Assembly (NCBI GenBank): GCA_050251035.1
Contig: JBFWNN010000009.1
Coordinates: 44,386 to 108,385 of the forward strand
Origin: Taklimakanibacter sp050251035
GTDB taxonomy: Bacteria > Pseudomonadota > Alphaproteobacteria > Rhizobiales > Aestuariivirgaceae
DNA: 64,000 bases
Reading direction: 5' to 3'
Each line of letters opens with the position of its first letter. Within the stretch, counting starts at the first letter, position 1. The position numbers and the translations under genes were made by a program. Positions 34,146 through 43,091 of the stretch are shown in pieces. A model generated the notes under the pieces. The model had not been told where the DNA came from. It made no database searches and saw only the letters and a list, made by a program, of their open reading frames with translations.

Positions 34146-35522
34146 TCAGGACTGGTCGACGGCCTTGCAGTTTGCCAAGGCCTTGAGCTTGACCGGCCGC
34201 GCAACCGGCCTCGCCCGCATCGGCGCGGGATCAGGCTTGCCGAGCCACATGGCAACGTTCTGAAGGCATGTCCTTCCGCCACACCATCCCATTCCAGCCC
34301 GAGTATTTCGCTTGATCGCGTCAAGCGTGCAGTGGCCGTCCGAAACGGCTCGGGCTATCCGGCCCGCATCAACACCCTCGCAACGGCAAACAATCGTGTC
34401 GGGACGGGCGAGGTGGGTCATATCATCCGGCACATCGAAGGCCCGCCTGAGAGACGCTTGAAATTTCATGTGGCGAAGACGCCGGCGCCTCACGTCGGGC
34501 CGGCCGGGGAGGGCAGAGCCTGCCAATGTCGATGCGACGTATGCTCCGACAGTTCGCCCTTCGGCCTCGGCGACGAAAACACCACGCAATCCAGCGCCAT
34601 CTCCGGCCACAAAGACGCGATCGAGAGAGGTTTGACCATGCTCATCGGCAATAGGGGTCCATCCCCCCAGCGCAGCATCATATCGACACTCGGCGCCTGC
34701 CATCCGGACAAGCTCGCTGTTGGCCGTAAAGCCAAAGTTGATGCCCAGGAAGTCCAGAGCGTGGGTCTCCTCGGTCCCCGCGATTGGTTTTCCATGCCGG
34801 TCAAGCCGCGCAAAAGTGACAGACTTGAGCTTGTCATCGCCGTCGGCCGAGATGGGGGCGATGCCATGCCTTACCCGGACCCCGGTCTTCGATAGCCAGC
34901 GGAGATATGACAGTCCGTCGGCGACAGCCTCGCGTCCGGACCAGAGAGCGGCAGGAGACGCGGCGATCGTCCATGGAGAATGCAGGAGGAGCACTTCCTT
35001 GATTTTAGCCCCCGCATTTGCCAGTTGCGCTCCGACCGCCAGCGGCAACGGCCCTATGCCGGCGATAACCCCCAGCCCCCGAGGCGTCACTCCCTGGGAT
35101 TTGAGGAGGGCCTGCAGGCCTCCGGCGTACATGATGCCCGGCAGGGTCCAGTTTGGAAACGGCAAAGCCCGCTCCGAAAGACCGGTCGCGAGAATGACGG
35201 CGTCGGGCAGCAATCTCTCCGAACTGAGATCAGTCGCGATCTGGAGTTCCGGTCCAGGGTAAAGGCTGTGCGCCGTCGTGCCGGGACGATAGTCGATCCG
35301 GCAATGCATTCCCTCGAATTCCGCCAGCAGCCGGTCCTTCCGCTTTGCTTCGGCAGCGGTGACGACCCTTGGAATCCTCATGCCCGGATGTGGCTGCCGG
35401 TAGAGCTGTCCGCCCGGTCGAGGAGCTTCATCGACCAGGGTCACGTGGCATCCATGCCCGGCCGCGGTGACCGCGGCAGCCAGCCCAGCCGGTCCAGCGC
35501 CAACTACTGCAATATGTTTCAT
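34146..35522 (-). CDS. FAD/NAD(P)-binding oxidoreductase with BFD-like [2Fe-2S] region (OoxA/HcnB/SoxA-like)
   Basis: 458 residues. The N-terminal FAD motif is GAGPAG (8-13), a second dinucleotide fold follows, and the C-terminus has CRCEGV plus MGWCGGRTC, the BFD-like cluster pattern of OoxA and HcnB. These are the alpha subunits of opine oxidase, hydrogen cyanide synthase and dye-linked proline dehydrogenase, and they pair with a small ferredoxin-like and a DAO subunit. The ferredoxin-like gene abuts upstream. A DAO partner is not adjacent, but two occur in the divergent operon. Confidence 0.9.
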   Translation of the reverse strand: MKHIAVVGAGPAGLAAAVTAAGHGCHVTLVDEAPRPGGQLYRQPHPGMRIPRVVTAAEAKRKDRLLAEFEGMHCRIDYRPGTTAHSLYPGPELQIATDLSSERLLPDAVILATGLSERALPFPNWTLPGIMYAGGLQALLKSQGVTPRGLGVIAGIGPLPLAVGAQLANAGAKIKEVLLLHSPWTIAASPAALWSGREAVADGLSYLRWLSKTGVRVRHGIAPISADGDDKLKSVTFARLDRHGKPIAGTEETHALDFLGINFGFTANSELVRMAGAECRYDAALGGWTPIADEHGQTSLDRVFVAGDGAGLRGVFVAEAEGRTVGAYVASTLAGSALPGRPDVRRRRLRHMKFQASLRRAFDVPDDMTHLARPDTIVCRCEGVDAGRIARAVSDGHCTLDAIKRNTRAGMGWCGGRTCLQNVAMWLGKPDPAPMRARPVARPVKLKALANCKAVDQS

Positions 35523-35819
35523 CTAATCAAGGCCAACCTGACTTCTCACGATCATGCCCTGCTTTGCTTCCAGCAGGCATGAGCGGACGTTTGGAATTTG
35601 GTCTACAACGCATCGGCATTCCCAACACACGCCGATTCCGCAGAGCATGCCGCGCTTGTCGCCGGCCTCGGAGGTTCGAAGGTCAAGCCGCCCGACCGAC
35701 ATCACAGCCGCAGCCACGCTCTGTCCTTCGGCCGCCTTGATAAGCTCACCGTCGAAGTAAAACTCAACGGTCCGTCCGCCCAGGTCCGGCGAAGCGGGCA
35801 AAGGCAACTTGGCGTTCAT
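35523..35819 (-). CDS. Small [2Fe-2S] ferredoxin-like protein (OoxC/HcnA-like)
   Basis: 98 residues with the plant-ferredoxin pattern C60-x4-C65-x2-C68 and C81 (GMLCGIGVCWECRC, later VRSC). The length matches HcnA and the small subunits of opine and proline oxidases. The start ATG 35819 overlaps the GntR stop by four bases (ATGA), and the stop directly abuts the ATG of the flavoprotein gene. The longer frame would extend into the GntR gene and is not preferred. Confidence 0.9.
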   Translation of the reverse strand: MNAKLPLPASPDLGGRTVEFYFDGELIKAAEGQSVAAAVMSVGRLDLRTSEAGDKRGMLCGIGVCWECRCVVDQIPNVRSCLLEAKQGMIVRSQVGLD

Positions 35820-36520
35820 GTCCGGACCTCGGTTACAAAAGCCAGGTATCGGAAGAGCCGTCCTCTGAACAGCTGACAATGGATCTTTGCTATGTGGACT
35901 GCGCGGGCTCCGTCTCGATCGGCAATAGCGTCAATCAGATCGTCATGCTGGTCGGCCGCCCGTGTGAGGTGCGCAATGCGGTCGGTCTCACCTTCTTCGG
36001 CAAACTGAAATGGGATATTGGCGAGACGCATGCCGTTGTCGAGCAGCCTGTCGTATTGAAGCTGCAGGTAGCGATTTCCCGAGGCGGCACCAATTCGAGA
36101 GTGGAACTCTCTGTTGGCGCCGGTGCAAGCAGCCGGATTCTCCGTTATGTTTCTCCGGAAAGCGGCCTGTGCAGACCGAATGTCGTCGAGTTTGGCCTCT
36201 GTCCGACGAACAGCGGCGAGCTGGGAGATCCCGGTCGAGATGACTTCGAGGGACTCGAGATAGGTCGCCGCCGACGCGACATCGATCGATGATACCAAAG
36301 CACTCCTATTGGTCCGGAGCTCGACCAGGCCCTCACTCGCAAGCCTCGTCAGAGCCTCACGGACAGGTGTTCTCGAGAGCTTGAATCGTTCAAGGAGCTG
36401 AGCCTCCTCGATCTGAGAGGCAGGCGCCAGGCGAAGCTCGACGATGTCCTTCTTCAGATCGGTATAGATTGCCGCGGCGCTCTGGCCTTTCGGGAGGATC
36501 GAAACCTTTCTTGGCATCAT
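35816..36520 (-). CDS. GntR family regulator (FCD subfamily), first of a tandem pair
   Basis: 234 residues with a GntR winged HTH (ASQIEEAQLLERFKLSRTPVREAL region) and an FCD ligand domain with conserved histidines (ANREFHSRIGAAS, RAADQHDDLIDAI). It is encoded within the leftward hyuAB operon, directly after a second GntR gene and overlapping the ferredoxin-like gene. It is a probable repressor of the island, acting at the GTATAC-type sites. Confidence 0.9.
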   Translation of the reverse strand: MMPRKVSILPKGQSAAAIYTDLKKDIVELRLAPASQIEEAQLLERFKLSRTPVREALTRLASEGLVELRTNRSALVSSIDVASAATYLESLEVISTGISQLAAVRRTEAKLDDIRSAQAAFRRNITENPAACTGANREFHSRIGAASGNRYLQLQYDRLLDNGMRLANIPFQFAEEGETDRIAHLTRAADQHDDLIDAIADRDGARAVHIAKIHCQLFRGRLFRYLAFVTEVRT

Positions 36521-37255
36521 TCAGCTCTCCTCGATGGAGGTGGTCGGTGAAGTGTCGGGAAGGTGTCGGAAATCGCCCAACTGGTTTTCGCTCAGGAACT
36601 CGATTATACGCCGCTGGAAGAGCGCCGCGTGACTTCGTCCAACTTGCGCGGCTTGATCGATGTCATTCGCGATGATTGCGTTGGAGAGCGTACGGTGATC
36701 TTCTATGATCCGCCTTGCGCTCGTCTCCGGCGTGTTTCCGCCATAAGCGAAGCTTACCCGGGAAAGCCTTGTGCCCTCCGCCAACGTCATTTTGTAGATT
36801 GATGCAAGCTGCGGATTATGAGCGGCTGCGGCGATTGAATGGTGAAAGGCGAGGTTCGCCTCGGTCATCTCGAGAGCATCGCCGCGACCGGCGGCGGCTT
36901 CGTACAGGGCACAGGCTTTCGCTATCGCCGCAATGTCGGTGTCAGTCCGCCGGGCGGCGGCAAAACCATTCACGGCGGCTTCGACCAAGCTCAAGGCTTC
37001 GATGAACCGGGGAAAATCGGTCAAGGTCAGAGGAGCGACGACAGATCCCCGGTTTGGAAGGATTTGCACGAGCTGTTCGGAAGACAGGCGGATCAGGGCT
37101 TCGCGGAGCGGCGTTCGAGACACGCCAAAAGCCTTGGCGAGCGCGAGTTCGTCGAGTTCCGCACCTGGAGCGAGCTGCAGCGTCAGTATTTTGTGACGAA
37201 GGGTCTCATAGACCTTGGTACCTCCAGTCCTTGGCATCCGAGATGTCCGCGGCAT
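36521..37255 (-). CDS. GntR family regulator (FCD subfamily), second of a tandem pair
   Basis: 244 residues with a winged HTH (ELDELALAKAFGVSRTPLREAL) and an FCD domain (NLAFHHSIAAAAHNP, IIEDHRTLSNAI). It is clearly diverged from its neighbour, so the two probably answer different ligands. The open frame reaches into the SDR gene, but ATG 37255 starts just after that gene's stop. Its own stop abuts the start of the next GntR gene. Confidence 0.88.
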   Translation of the reverse strand: MPRTSRMPRTGGTKVYETLRHKILTLQLAPGAELDELALAKAFGVSRTPLREALIRLSSEQLVQILPNRGSVVAPLTLTDFPRFIEALSLVEAAVNGFAAARRTDTDIAAIAKACALYEAAAGRGDALEMTEANLAFHHSIAAAAHNPQLASIYKMTLAEGTRLSRVSFAYGGNTPETSARRIIEDHRTLSNAIIANDIDQAAQVGRSHAALFQRRIIEFLSENQLGDFRHLPDTSPTTSIEES

Positions 37256-37268
37256 CCTTTTATCCGTG

Positions 37269-38033
37269 TCAGAGTTTGAACAAGAGACCTGTGGCTCCAA
37301 AACCGCCGTCTACATTGAGTATGTGCCCGTTGATGTAAGCTGCCTCATCCGAGGCGAGGAATGCCGCAACGCCGGCAATCTCATCCGGCGCGGCATACCG
37401 CTTCGCCGGTATTCCGCGCCCCCAGGCCTCACGGGTCGCCGGAGTATGCATTTGGAGGACCAGGGGCGTATCTACCGGACCGGGCGCAATCGCGTTGACC
37501 GTGACTCCGTGCTCACCCAGCTCGGCGGCCATGATGCGTGTCAGCATGTTGACGCCACCCTTGGCGGCGGAATAGGCGCCACGGCCGGAAATGGCCCGCT
37601 CTCCATTGACCGAAGACAGATTTATGATCCTGCCGCTCTTTTGAGCAACCATGACCCTGGCGGCCTCTTGCGCGAAGATGAAACTGCCCGTCAAATTCGT
37701 ATCGAGGATCCTTCGCCAGTCGGCAACCGCGACCTCCAGGATCGGCTTTACCTGTGCGATCGCCGCCGAGTTCACAAGAATATCCAGTCGATGCAGCCGC
37801 GAGACGGTTTCGCCTACAAGAGTGTGAACGTCGCCCTCGTTGCGGACATCGACCGTTCTGAAATCCGGGCTGTATCCCTTGTCGGCCATTCGCTTGTGAG
37901 CGGCTACAAGCTTGTCCTCGGTCAGATCGACAAGGACGACGTGAGCTCCTTCGCTCAAGAGCCGTTCGGAAATGGACTCGCCGATCCCGCTGGCGGCGCC
38001 AGTGACAATAGCTGTTCGGTCTTTGAGGCGCAT
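37269..38033 (-). CDS. Short-chain dehydrogenase/reductase
   Basis: 254 residues of a classical SDR: TGAASGIG (cofactor), NSAAIAQ in place of NNAG, catalytic serine in NLSSVNG and YSAAK. The C-terminus has NVDGGFGATG. It likely oxidises an alcohol with NAD(P). ATG 38033 overlaps the hyuB stop by one base, and a GTG codon directly before it is also possible. Co-expression with HyuAB suggests the substrate is an intermediate of that route. Confidence 0.9.
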   Translation of the reverse strand: MRLKDRTAIVTGAASGIGESISERLLSEGAHVVLVDLTEDKLVAAHKRMADKGYSPDFRTVDVRNEGDVHTLVGETVSRLHRLDILVNSAAIAQVKPILEVAVADWRRILDTNLTGSFIFAQEAARVMVAQKSGRIINLSSVNGERAISGRGAYSAAKGGVNMLTRIMAAELGEHGVTVNAIAPGPVDTPLVLQMHTPATREAWGRGIPAKRYAAPDEIAGVAAFLASDEAAYINGHILNVDGGFGATGLLFKL

Positions 38034-39748
38034 CACGCGTTCCCCTCGGCCAGAATGGGGTAAAACTCCTCGAGGAAGGCGTTGCTATACTTCCCGCTGC
38101 GTTCATCAGCCGCCAACGCAGCTTTTGAACGCTGAGCGGGAGGCCCATAACCCCCAGCACCGGGAGTTTCAACGATAATGGCTTCTCCGGCAGTCACATT
38201 CATGCCGTTCGGCTTGCTTGGCAAAGTTTTGACCTTGCCATCTGAAGTCCGATGGCCGAAATGCCCACACGCACCATTCTTCCCGCCAAAAACCCCCCAC
38301 GGCGGTTGGGAAAAGCGCTCGCCGGCGCCGTTGAACCGACAATCATGGCCAACTGGGCGAAGGACGCGACGTATCCCAAGTCCTCCGCGCTGCCGACCTG
38401 CGCCGCCGGAGTTGGGAACGAGGCTGTATTCTTCGACGAGCAGGGGGTATTCGAATTCGATCGCCTCAACCGGCAGGTTGGAGGTGTTGGTGATATTGAC
38501 CTGCACACCATCCTTGCCGTCCTTGGATGCACGAGCGCCATGCCCGCCGCCCAAGGTTTCGAGGTACACGTATCCATGACCTGTCCTTGGATCCACTCCC
38601 GAGAAGACCGCGGTCGTGTTTGCCCCGTTGGACGCTCCAATGGCGCGTTCCGGAAGCGCGCCGGTCAAAGCGCCCATGACAACGTCAATGATACGCTGAC
38701 AAGTATGGGCGCGCGCGGCGACGGATGCCGGCGCCCTGGCGTTGAGCAGAGACCCTTCCGGAGCGATGGTCTCGATGACCCTCAGGACACCTTGGTTGTT
38801 CGGGCAGTCCGGATCGAGCAGGGCTTGGAGGGCAAAACAAACAGCGGCTATTGTTGCATTCAGGGTTACGTTGATATTTCCCGGCACTTGAGGAGCCGTG
38901 CCTTCGAAATTGAACCGAATATGTTCGCCGGATACATCGATGACCACCTTTATCGGAATATTCCGCGCCTCAAGCCCATCGTCGTCCATGACATCCGTGA
39001 ACGTATAGGTGCCGTCAGGGATGGTGGAGATCGCTTGACGCATCCGTCGCTCAGTCCGATCCTTGATCTCCTCAAAAACAGACGTCAGCAGGGAAGCGCC
39101 GTGACGGGTCGCGACATCGGTCAAGCGATTGATGCCCAGATTGATCGCAGCAATCTGGGCAAAATAATCTCCCCGACGTTCGTGAGGCAATCTGACATTC
39201 AAAAGGAGCAAGTCCAGGATGTCCTGCTGCAGGACGCCGCCTCTAAACAGACGGACCAGTGGTATTCGCAACCCCTCTTGATAAATCTCGGTCATGCCGC
39301 CGGCCATCGAACCCGGAACCATGCCGCCGATATCGGCGTGGTGGGCGATGTTGCACACAAACGCCATGATCCGCCCATCGAGAAAAACGGGCGCTACCAT
39401 GTTGACATCTGGCAAGTGGGTGCCGCCAGCGACGTGCGGATCGTTACCAACGAATATATCGCCAGGCAAAAGGTCCGGGAATCTGCCGTCCGGTCCCGCG
39501 AACTTTTCGACCATCTTGGTCATCAGCCCCATCATCGATGCTATGTGAATGGGCGACGCCATCGTCTGGGCTATCAAATGCCCCTTCGCATCAACAATGG
39601 CTGTCGAATGATCTTGCCGCTCTTTGATGTTGGTGGAATAGGCGCTCTTCATCAACGACACAAAACACTCATCGGTAATCGAGCGGAGAGCGTTGCGCAG
39701 GATCTCTATCTTGATTGGGTCAGTTGTCTTCGCGGCGAGATAGTTCAC
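38033..39748 (-). CDS. hyuB: Hydantoinase B / oxoprolinase-type subunit (island copy)
   Basis: 571 residues of the HyuB family: KIEILRNALRSITDECF at the start, GDIFVGNDPHVAGGTHLPDV, ADIGGMVPGSM, LPHERRGDYFAQ, and a C-terminal TPGAGGYGPP. It is distinct from the copy at 1.8-3.5 kb and starts in an ATGA overlap with its own hyuA. ATP-dependent opening of a cyclic amide such as N-methylhydantoin is the known role of the family; some relatives act on acetone or acetophenone instead. Confidence 0.92.
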   Translation of the reverse strand: MNYLAAKTTDPIKIEILRNALRSITDECFVSLMKSAYSTNIKERQDHSTAIVDAKGHLIAQTMASPIHIASMMGLMTKMVEKFAGPDGRFPDLLPGDIFVGNDPHVAGGTHLPDVNMVAPVFLDGRIMAFVCNIAHHADIGGMVPGSMAGGMTEIYQEGLRIPLVRLFRGGVLQQDILDLLLLNVRLPHERRGDYFAQIAAINLGINRLTDVATRHGASLLTSVFEEIKDRTERRMRQAISTIPDGTYTFTDVMDDDGLEARNIPIKVVIDVSGEHIRFNFEGTAPQVPGNINVTLNATIAAVCFALQALLDPDCPNNQGVLRVIETIAPEGSLLNARAPASVAARAHTCQRIIDVVMGALTGALPERAIGASNGANTTAVFSGVDPRTGHGYVYLETLGGGHGARASKDGKDGVQVNITNTSNLPVEAIEFEYPLLVEEYSLVPNSGGAGRQRGGLGIRRVLRPVGHDCRFNGAGERFSQPPWGVFGGKNGACGHFGHRTSDGKVKTLPSKPNGMNVTAGEAIIVETPGAGGYGPPAQRSKAALAADERSGKYSNAFLEEFYPILAEGNA

Positions 39749-41802
39749 GGGATAACCTCTATCGCAAGATGGCCGCCATTGAGGATCGTCACCTTGTCAC
39801 CCGGGTACACGGGGGTCGTCGTGTCAAACTGCTCGATAATGGCCGGCCCGACAAGCGTTGAGCCCGGCTTGAGGCTATTGCGCTCAAATATCGGGGTTGG
39901 GACAGGCTGGTCGTCATTGAACCAGACGTTCCGATACTCGACGGGTGTCGAGGAGCCGCTTCGACCGTGATCCAATAGCGCCTGAGGACCAGGCGTCCGC
40001 CTGATCTTGGCTGTCATTCGCGTATTTATGATCTCGATTGGATCATGGTCGCTGGCATACCCATAGGCAACCCTATGCGCCGAAATGAAGCGCGAAACGA
40101 TCGTTTCCGCAGACGGCATGGCGGCTTCGGAGATCGTCAGACCTGAAGCGATTGGCAGCTGAAGCTCGAAATTCTGCCCTTTGTAGCGTGCGTCGATGGT
40201 CAGCTCGTGCCATTGCTGTTCGCTCGCGGTTGATTCCTCACCGAACCAATGCCTGGCTTTTCCCAGAAGTGAGCTCACTATCGGCCAAAAATCAAGTTTG
40301 GCGCCGCGAGAGAGCGTCAGCCGCTGACTCGTCACGAAGTCTTCCTTTTGCTCGGCGACGACCAATCCTTCGGCGCAGAGAATACCAGGAGAAGCCGGAA
40401 CCAGAATCTCCCCGATGCCCAGATCAATGGCAATGTCGCGCGCATGCAACGGACCGGCGCCACCAAAAGGCATAAGGACAAACTCTCGGGGATCGTGCCC
40501 GCGCTCCACCGAAATCGTTCTTATCGCCCTGACCATATTTGCAACGACAATTTGCACGACTCCGAGGGCGGCTTGTTCAACACTCTTGCCAAGTCGAGCT
40601 GCAATGGGTGCCAAGATCTCCTTCGAACGGCCGACGTCCAGCGTGATGGCGCCGTTGACGAGTTTCGAACCGAGACGTCCGAGGACCAAGTTGGCGTCAG
40701 ACACTGTAGGCTTTTGGCCGCCGAGGCCGTAACACGCCGGGCCGGGCCGCGCGCCGGCGCTGTCTGGCCCGACTTTCAAGAGTCCATCCTTGTCAAACCA
40801 GGCGATCGAGCCGCCACCAGCGCCAATCGTGTGGACATCGAACATCGGCAAGCGAACCGGAAAATCGGCCACGTCTCTCTCGGATGCCAGCGCAACTTCG
40901 TAGTCGCGGATGAGCGCCATGTCAGCACTCGTCCCGCCGACATCGACTGTTATGATATTCGGTCGGGCTGATTCCTCGGCGACCTTTACCGCCCCCACCG
41001 CTCCGGCAGCAGGGCCCGACAACGCCGTCCGAACCGGAAATTTGCGCGCAATTTCGAGGCTCATAAGCCCGCCATTGGACTGATTGAGTCCTATTGATCC
41101 CTCGCCGACGATCCGCGTCAAATTCGTGTGCAAAGCCGCGAGATACTGGTCCATCACCGGCTGCATGTAGGCGTTGATCGTGGTGGTCGAAAACCGCTCA
41201 TACTCTCGAAATTCAGGCCGCACCTCGCTTGACAGGGAGATTTTGAGCGTGGGCAGGTGAGCCGCCAGCCGCTCGCCGACGGCGCGCTCATGCCTGGGGT
41301 TCAGGAAGGAAAAAATCAGGCAAACAGCGACGGCATCGACCTCGAGCTCCTTCAATGCAGCGGCGAGATGGTCAACCTCCGACAGGTCGCAGTCCTCAAG
41401 GACGCTTCCATCAGCGGTTATTCTTTCCTCGATCTCCAGCCTTCGTTCCCGGGGAACGAGGGGGGCCGGCCGGTCCATCTGCAGGTCAAACATGTGGGGC
41501 CGTGTCTGCCGGCCGATCTCCAGCAAGTCCCTAAACCCGCGGGTCGTGACGAGCGCAACCCTGCCGCCTTGGCGTTGGATCAGGGCGTTCGTGCCCACTG
41601 TCGTCCCGTGGCCCAGGCGCGTGATCGCGCGAGGTTCGATGCCGTAAAGCGAACACAGCTCCAACAATCCTTCGATCACGGCGCGGCTTGGATCGTCCGG
41701 GGTGGACGGCCGCTTATGGATATGAACCGCGCCTGTCAGCAAACTGCGCGCGTACAGATCGGTGAAGGTCCCTCCAGTGTCGATCCCGATCAGCCAGCTC
41801 AT
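39745..41802 (-). CDS. hyuA: Hydantoinase A / ATP-binding subunit (island copy)
   Basis: 685 residues. The ATP motif DTGGTFTD lies at 8-15, followed by GHGTTVGTNALI, VDVGGTSADMAL, TIGAGGGSIAWF, GARPGPACYG and PFGGAGPLHA. It leads the large leftward gene set of the island. An upstream ATG at 41856 exists, but the palindrome at 41828-41846 would then be coding, so ATG 41802 is preferred. It forms a complex with the adjacent HyuB. Confidence 0.92.
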   Translation of the reverse strand: MSWLIGIDTGGTFTDLYARSLLTGAVHIHKRPSTPDDPSRAVIEGLLELCSLYGIEPRAITRLGHGTTVGTNALIQRQGGRVALVTTRGFRDLLEIGRQTRPHMFDLQMDRPAPLVPRERRLEIEERITADGSVLEDCDLSEVDHLAAALKELEVDAVAVCLIFSFLNPRHERAVGERLAAHLPTLKISLSSEVRPEFREYERFSTTTINAYMQPVMDQYLAALHTNLTRIVGEGSIGLNQSNGGLMSLEIARKFPVRTALSGPAAGAVGAVKVAEESARPNIITVDVGGTSADMALIRDYEVALASERDVADFPVRLPMFDVHTIGAGGGSIAWFDKDGLLKVGPDSAGARPGPACYGLGGQKPTVSDANLVLGRLGSKLVNGAITLDVGRSKEILAPIAARLGKSVEQAALGVVQIVVANMVRAIRTISVERGHDPREFVLMPFGGAGPLHARDIAIDLGIGEILVPASPGILCAEGLVVAEQKEDFVTSQRLTLSRGAKLDFWPIVSSLLGKARHWFGEESTASEQQWHELTIDARYKGQNFELQLPIASGLTISEAAMPSAETIVSRFISAHRVAYGYASDHDPIEIINTRMTAKIRRTPGPQALLDHGRSGSSTPVEYRNVWFNDDQPVPTPIFERNSLKPGSTLVGPAIIEQFDTTTPVYPGDKVTILNGGHLAIEVIP

Positions 41803-41827
41803 CTCAACCCATGCCGAAGTTAGATTA

Positions 41828-41846
41828 TGGATACACACTGTATCCA
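41828..41846. promoter_or_regulatory. Operator palindrome TGGATACA-CAC-TGTATCCA upstream of hyuA
   Basis: A perfect 8-bp inverted repeat with a 3-base spacer lies 26 bases before the hyuA start in the divergent hyuA-proX gap. Similar sequences occur in front of the mttB-like gene and proX. It is a strong candidate site for one of the two FCD-type GntR proteins encoded in the operon. Confidence 0.6.
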
Positions 41847-41950
41847 ATAGTTTCATCGTTGCAAGCTAAATCTACCTTTGTCCTGGTGGAGAAGATTGTA
41901 AGTAGTATCAGTTAGATCGCCACAGCACGGGCAAAGGCCGCCAACATTCC

Positions 41951-41980
41951 TTGACGAATAGAACACACGGTGTATACCTT
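41951..41980 (+). promoter_or_regulatory. Candidate proX promoter overlapping an operator-like sequence
   Basis: TTGACG (41951-41956) and TATACC (41973-41978) are 16 bases apart, which fits a sigma70 promoter. The -10 end overlaps CACACGGTGTATACCTT (41964-41980), a partial inverse match to the hyuA palindrome. A regulator bound here would block polymerase. Confidence 0.5.
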
Positions 41981-42021
41981 AAGAGGACCGCTTGGTCGGA
42001 GGAAACCCCAAGGAGAAAACA

Positions 42022-43014
42022 ATGTCAGTTCGCAACTTGGCTATCGCTGGAATCATGGGCCTGTCGTTTTTCTCAGACGGCATCGCCATCGCAGCCGAAA
42101 CTCCCGGCAAAGGGATCAAGGCGACAGCTATCGGAACAACGACGACAAACACGGCATTTGTCAACCGGATCGTCGAAACAGGCTTGCGTGAGCTCGGCTT
42201 TGAGATCGGCGAATACAAGGAAGCTTCGACTTCCAACATGGTCCTAGCCGTTGGCATGGGTGATGCGGACTATACGGCAGCCTATTGGAGCCCGTTGTAC
42301 GAAGCTTTCCGCCAGAAGGCAGGAGCTGACAACATGGTTCTGCTTGGAGCGATGACGCCAGGCGCAATCCAAGGATATCTGATCGACAAGAAGACCGCCG
42401 ATACCCACAAGATCAACAACCTTTCGCAGCTCAAGGACCCGGAAATCGCGAAGCTCTTCGACGCCGATGGCGACGGCAAGGCTGATCTGGCTGGTTGCAA
42501 TCCGGGCTGGGGTTGTGAGCGCGTGATCGAGCATCATCTGACGGAGTATGGCCTTCGCGATACCGTTACTCACCATCAGGGAGAATACGCCGCTGTCATC
42601 GCGGAAACCATCGCCCGATACAAGGAAGGCAAGCCAATCTTCTACTATACCTGGACGCCTCAATGGGTGAGCAGCGTTCTGGTCCCGGGCAAAGACACGG
42701 AGTGGCTATCCGTTCCGTACTTCTCTTCGCCCGACGGCAAGCCGGCGGTAAATTCGAAATTGCCGGATGGTCGGGATTTGGGCTTCGAAGTGAACCTTGT
42801 CCATGTCGCCGCCAACAAGAAATTCGCAGACGCGAACCCCGCGGCAGCGAAATTCATGGAATGCCTGATTGTTCCGATCGAAGATGTGAACGCGGCGATG
42901 CTCGAGGTTCGCAATGGCCAGGACAAGCCGGAAGACATCGTCAAGTTGGCCGAAAACTGGGCCGCGGCCAATCGCCCGCAGTTCGACAAGTGTCTGGCCG
43001 AAGCCAGGAAATAA
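42022..43014 (+). CDS. proX: Glycine betaine/proline-type ABC transporter substrate-binding protein
   Basis: 330 residues with a signal peptide (cleavage after IAIAA, near residue 24) and an OpuAC-type binding domain: CNPGWGCERVIEHHLTEYGL and FYYTWTPQWVSSVLVPGKD, the latter containing tryptophans typical of the aromatic box for quaternary ammonium groups. It delivers betaine-like compounds from the periplasm. ATG 42022 has AAGGAG upstream. A 77-bp gap before proV may hold a weak hairpin that lets proX be made in excess. Confidence 0.92.
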   Translation: MSVRNLAIAGIMGLSFFSDGIAIAAETPGKGIKATAIGTTTTNTAFVNRIVETGLRELGFEIGEYKEASTSNMVLAVGMGDADYTAAYWSPLYEAFRQKAGADNMVLLGAMTPGAIQGYLIDKKTADTHKINNLSQLKDPEIAKLFDADGDGKADLAGCNPGWGCERVIEHHLTEYGLRDTVTHHQGEYAAVIAETIARYKEGKPIFYYTWTPQWVSSVLVPGKDTEWLSVPYFSSPDGKPAVNSKLPDGRDLGFEVNLVHVAANKKFADANPAAAKFMECLIVPIEDVNAAMLEVRNGQDKPEDIVKLAENWAAANRPQFDKCLAEARK

Positions 43015-43091
43015 ACAGTCGTAGTGGGCTATTGAACTGCGACGGTGAAATCAACGTGCAACATAATTTGAGAGATCCACGGTCCGGGAGG

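Noticed and set aside
38252..39970. 572-codon plus-strand ORF opposite hyuB
   Set aside because: A high-GC shadow of HyuB/HyuA codons with no recognisable motif. The minus strand encodes full family signatures with overlapping starts.
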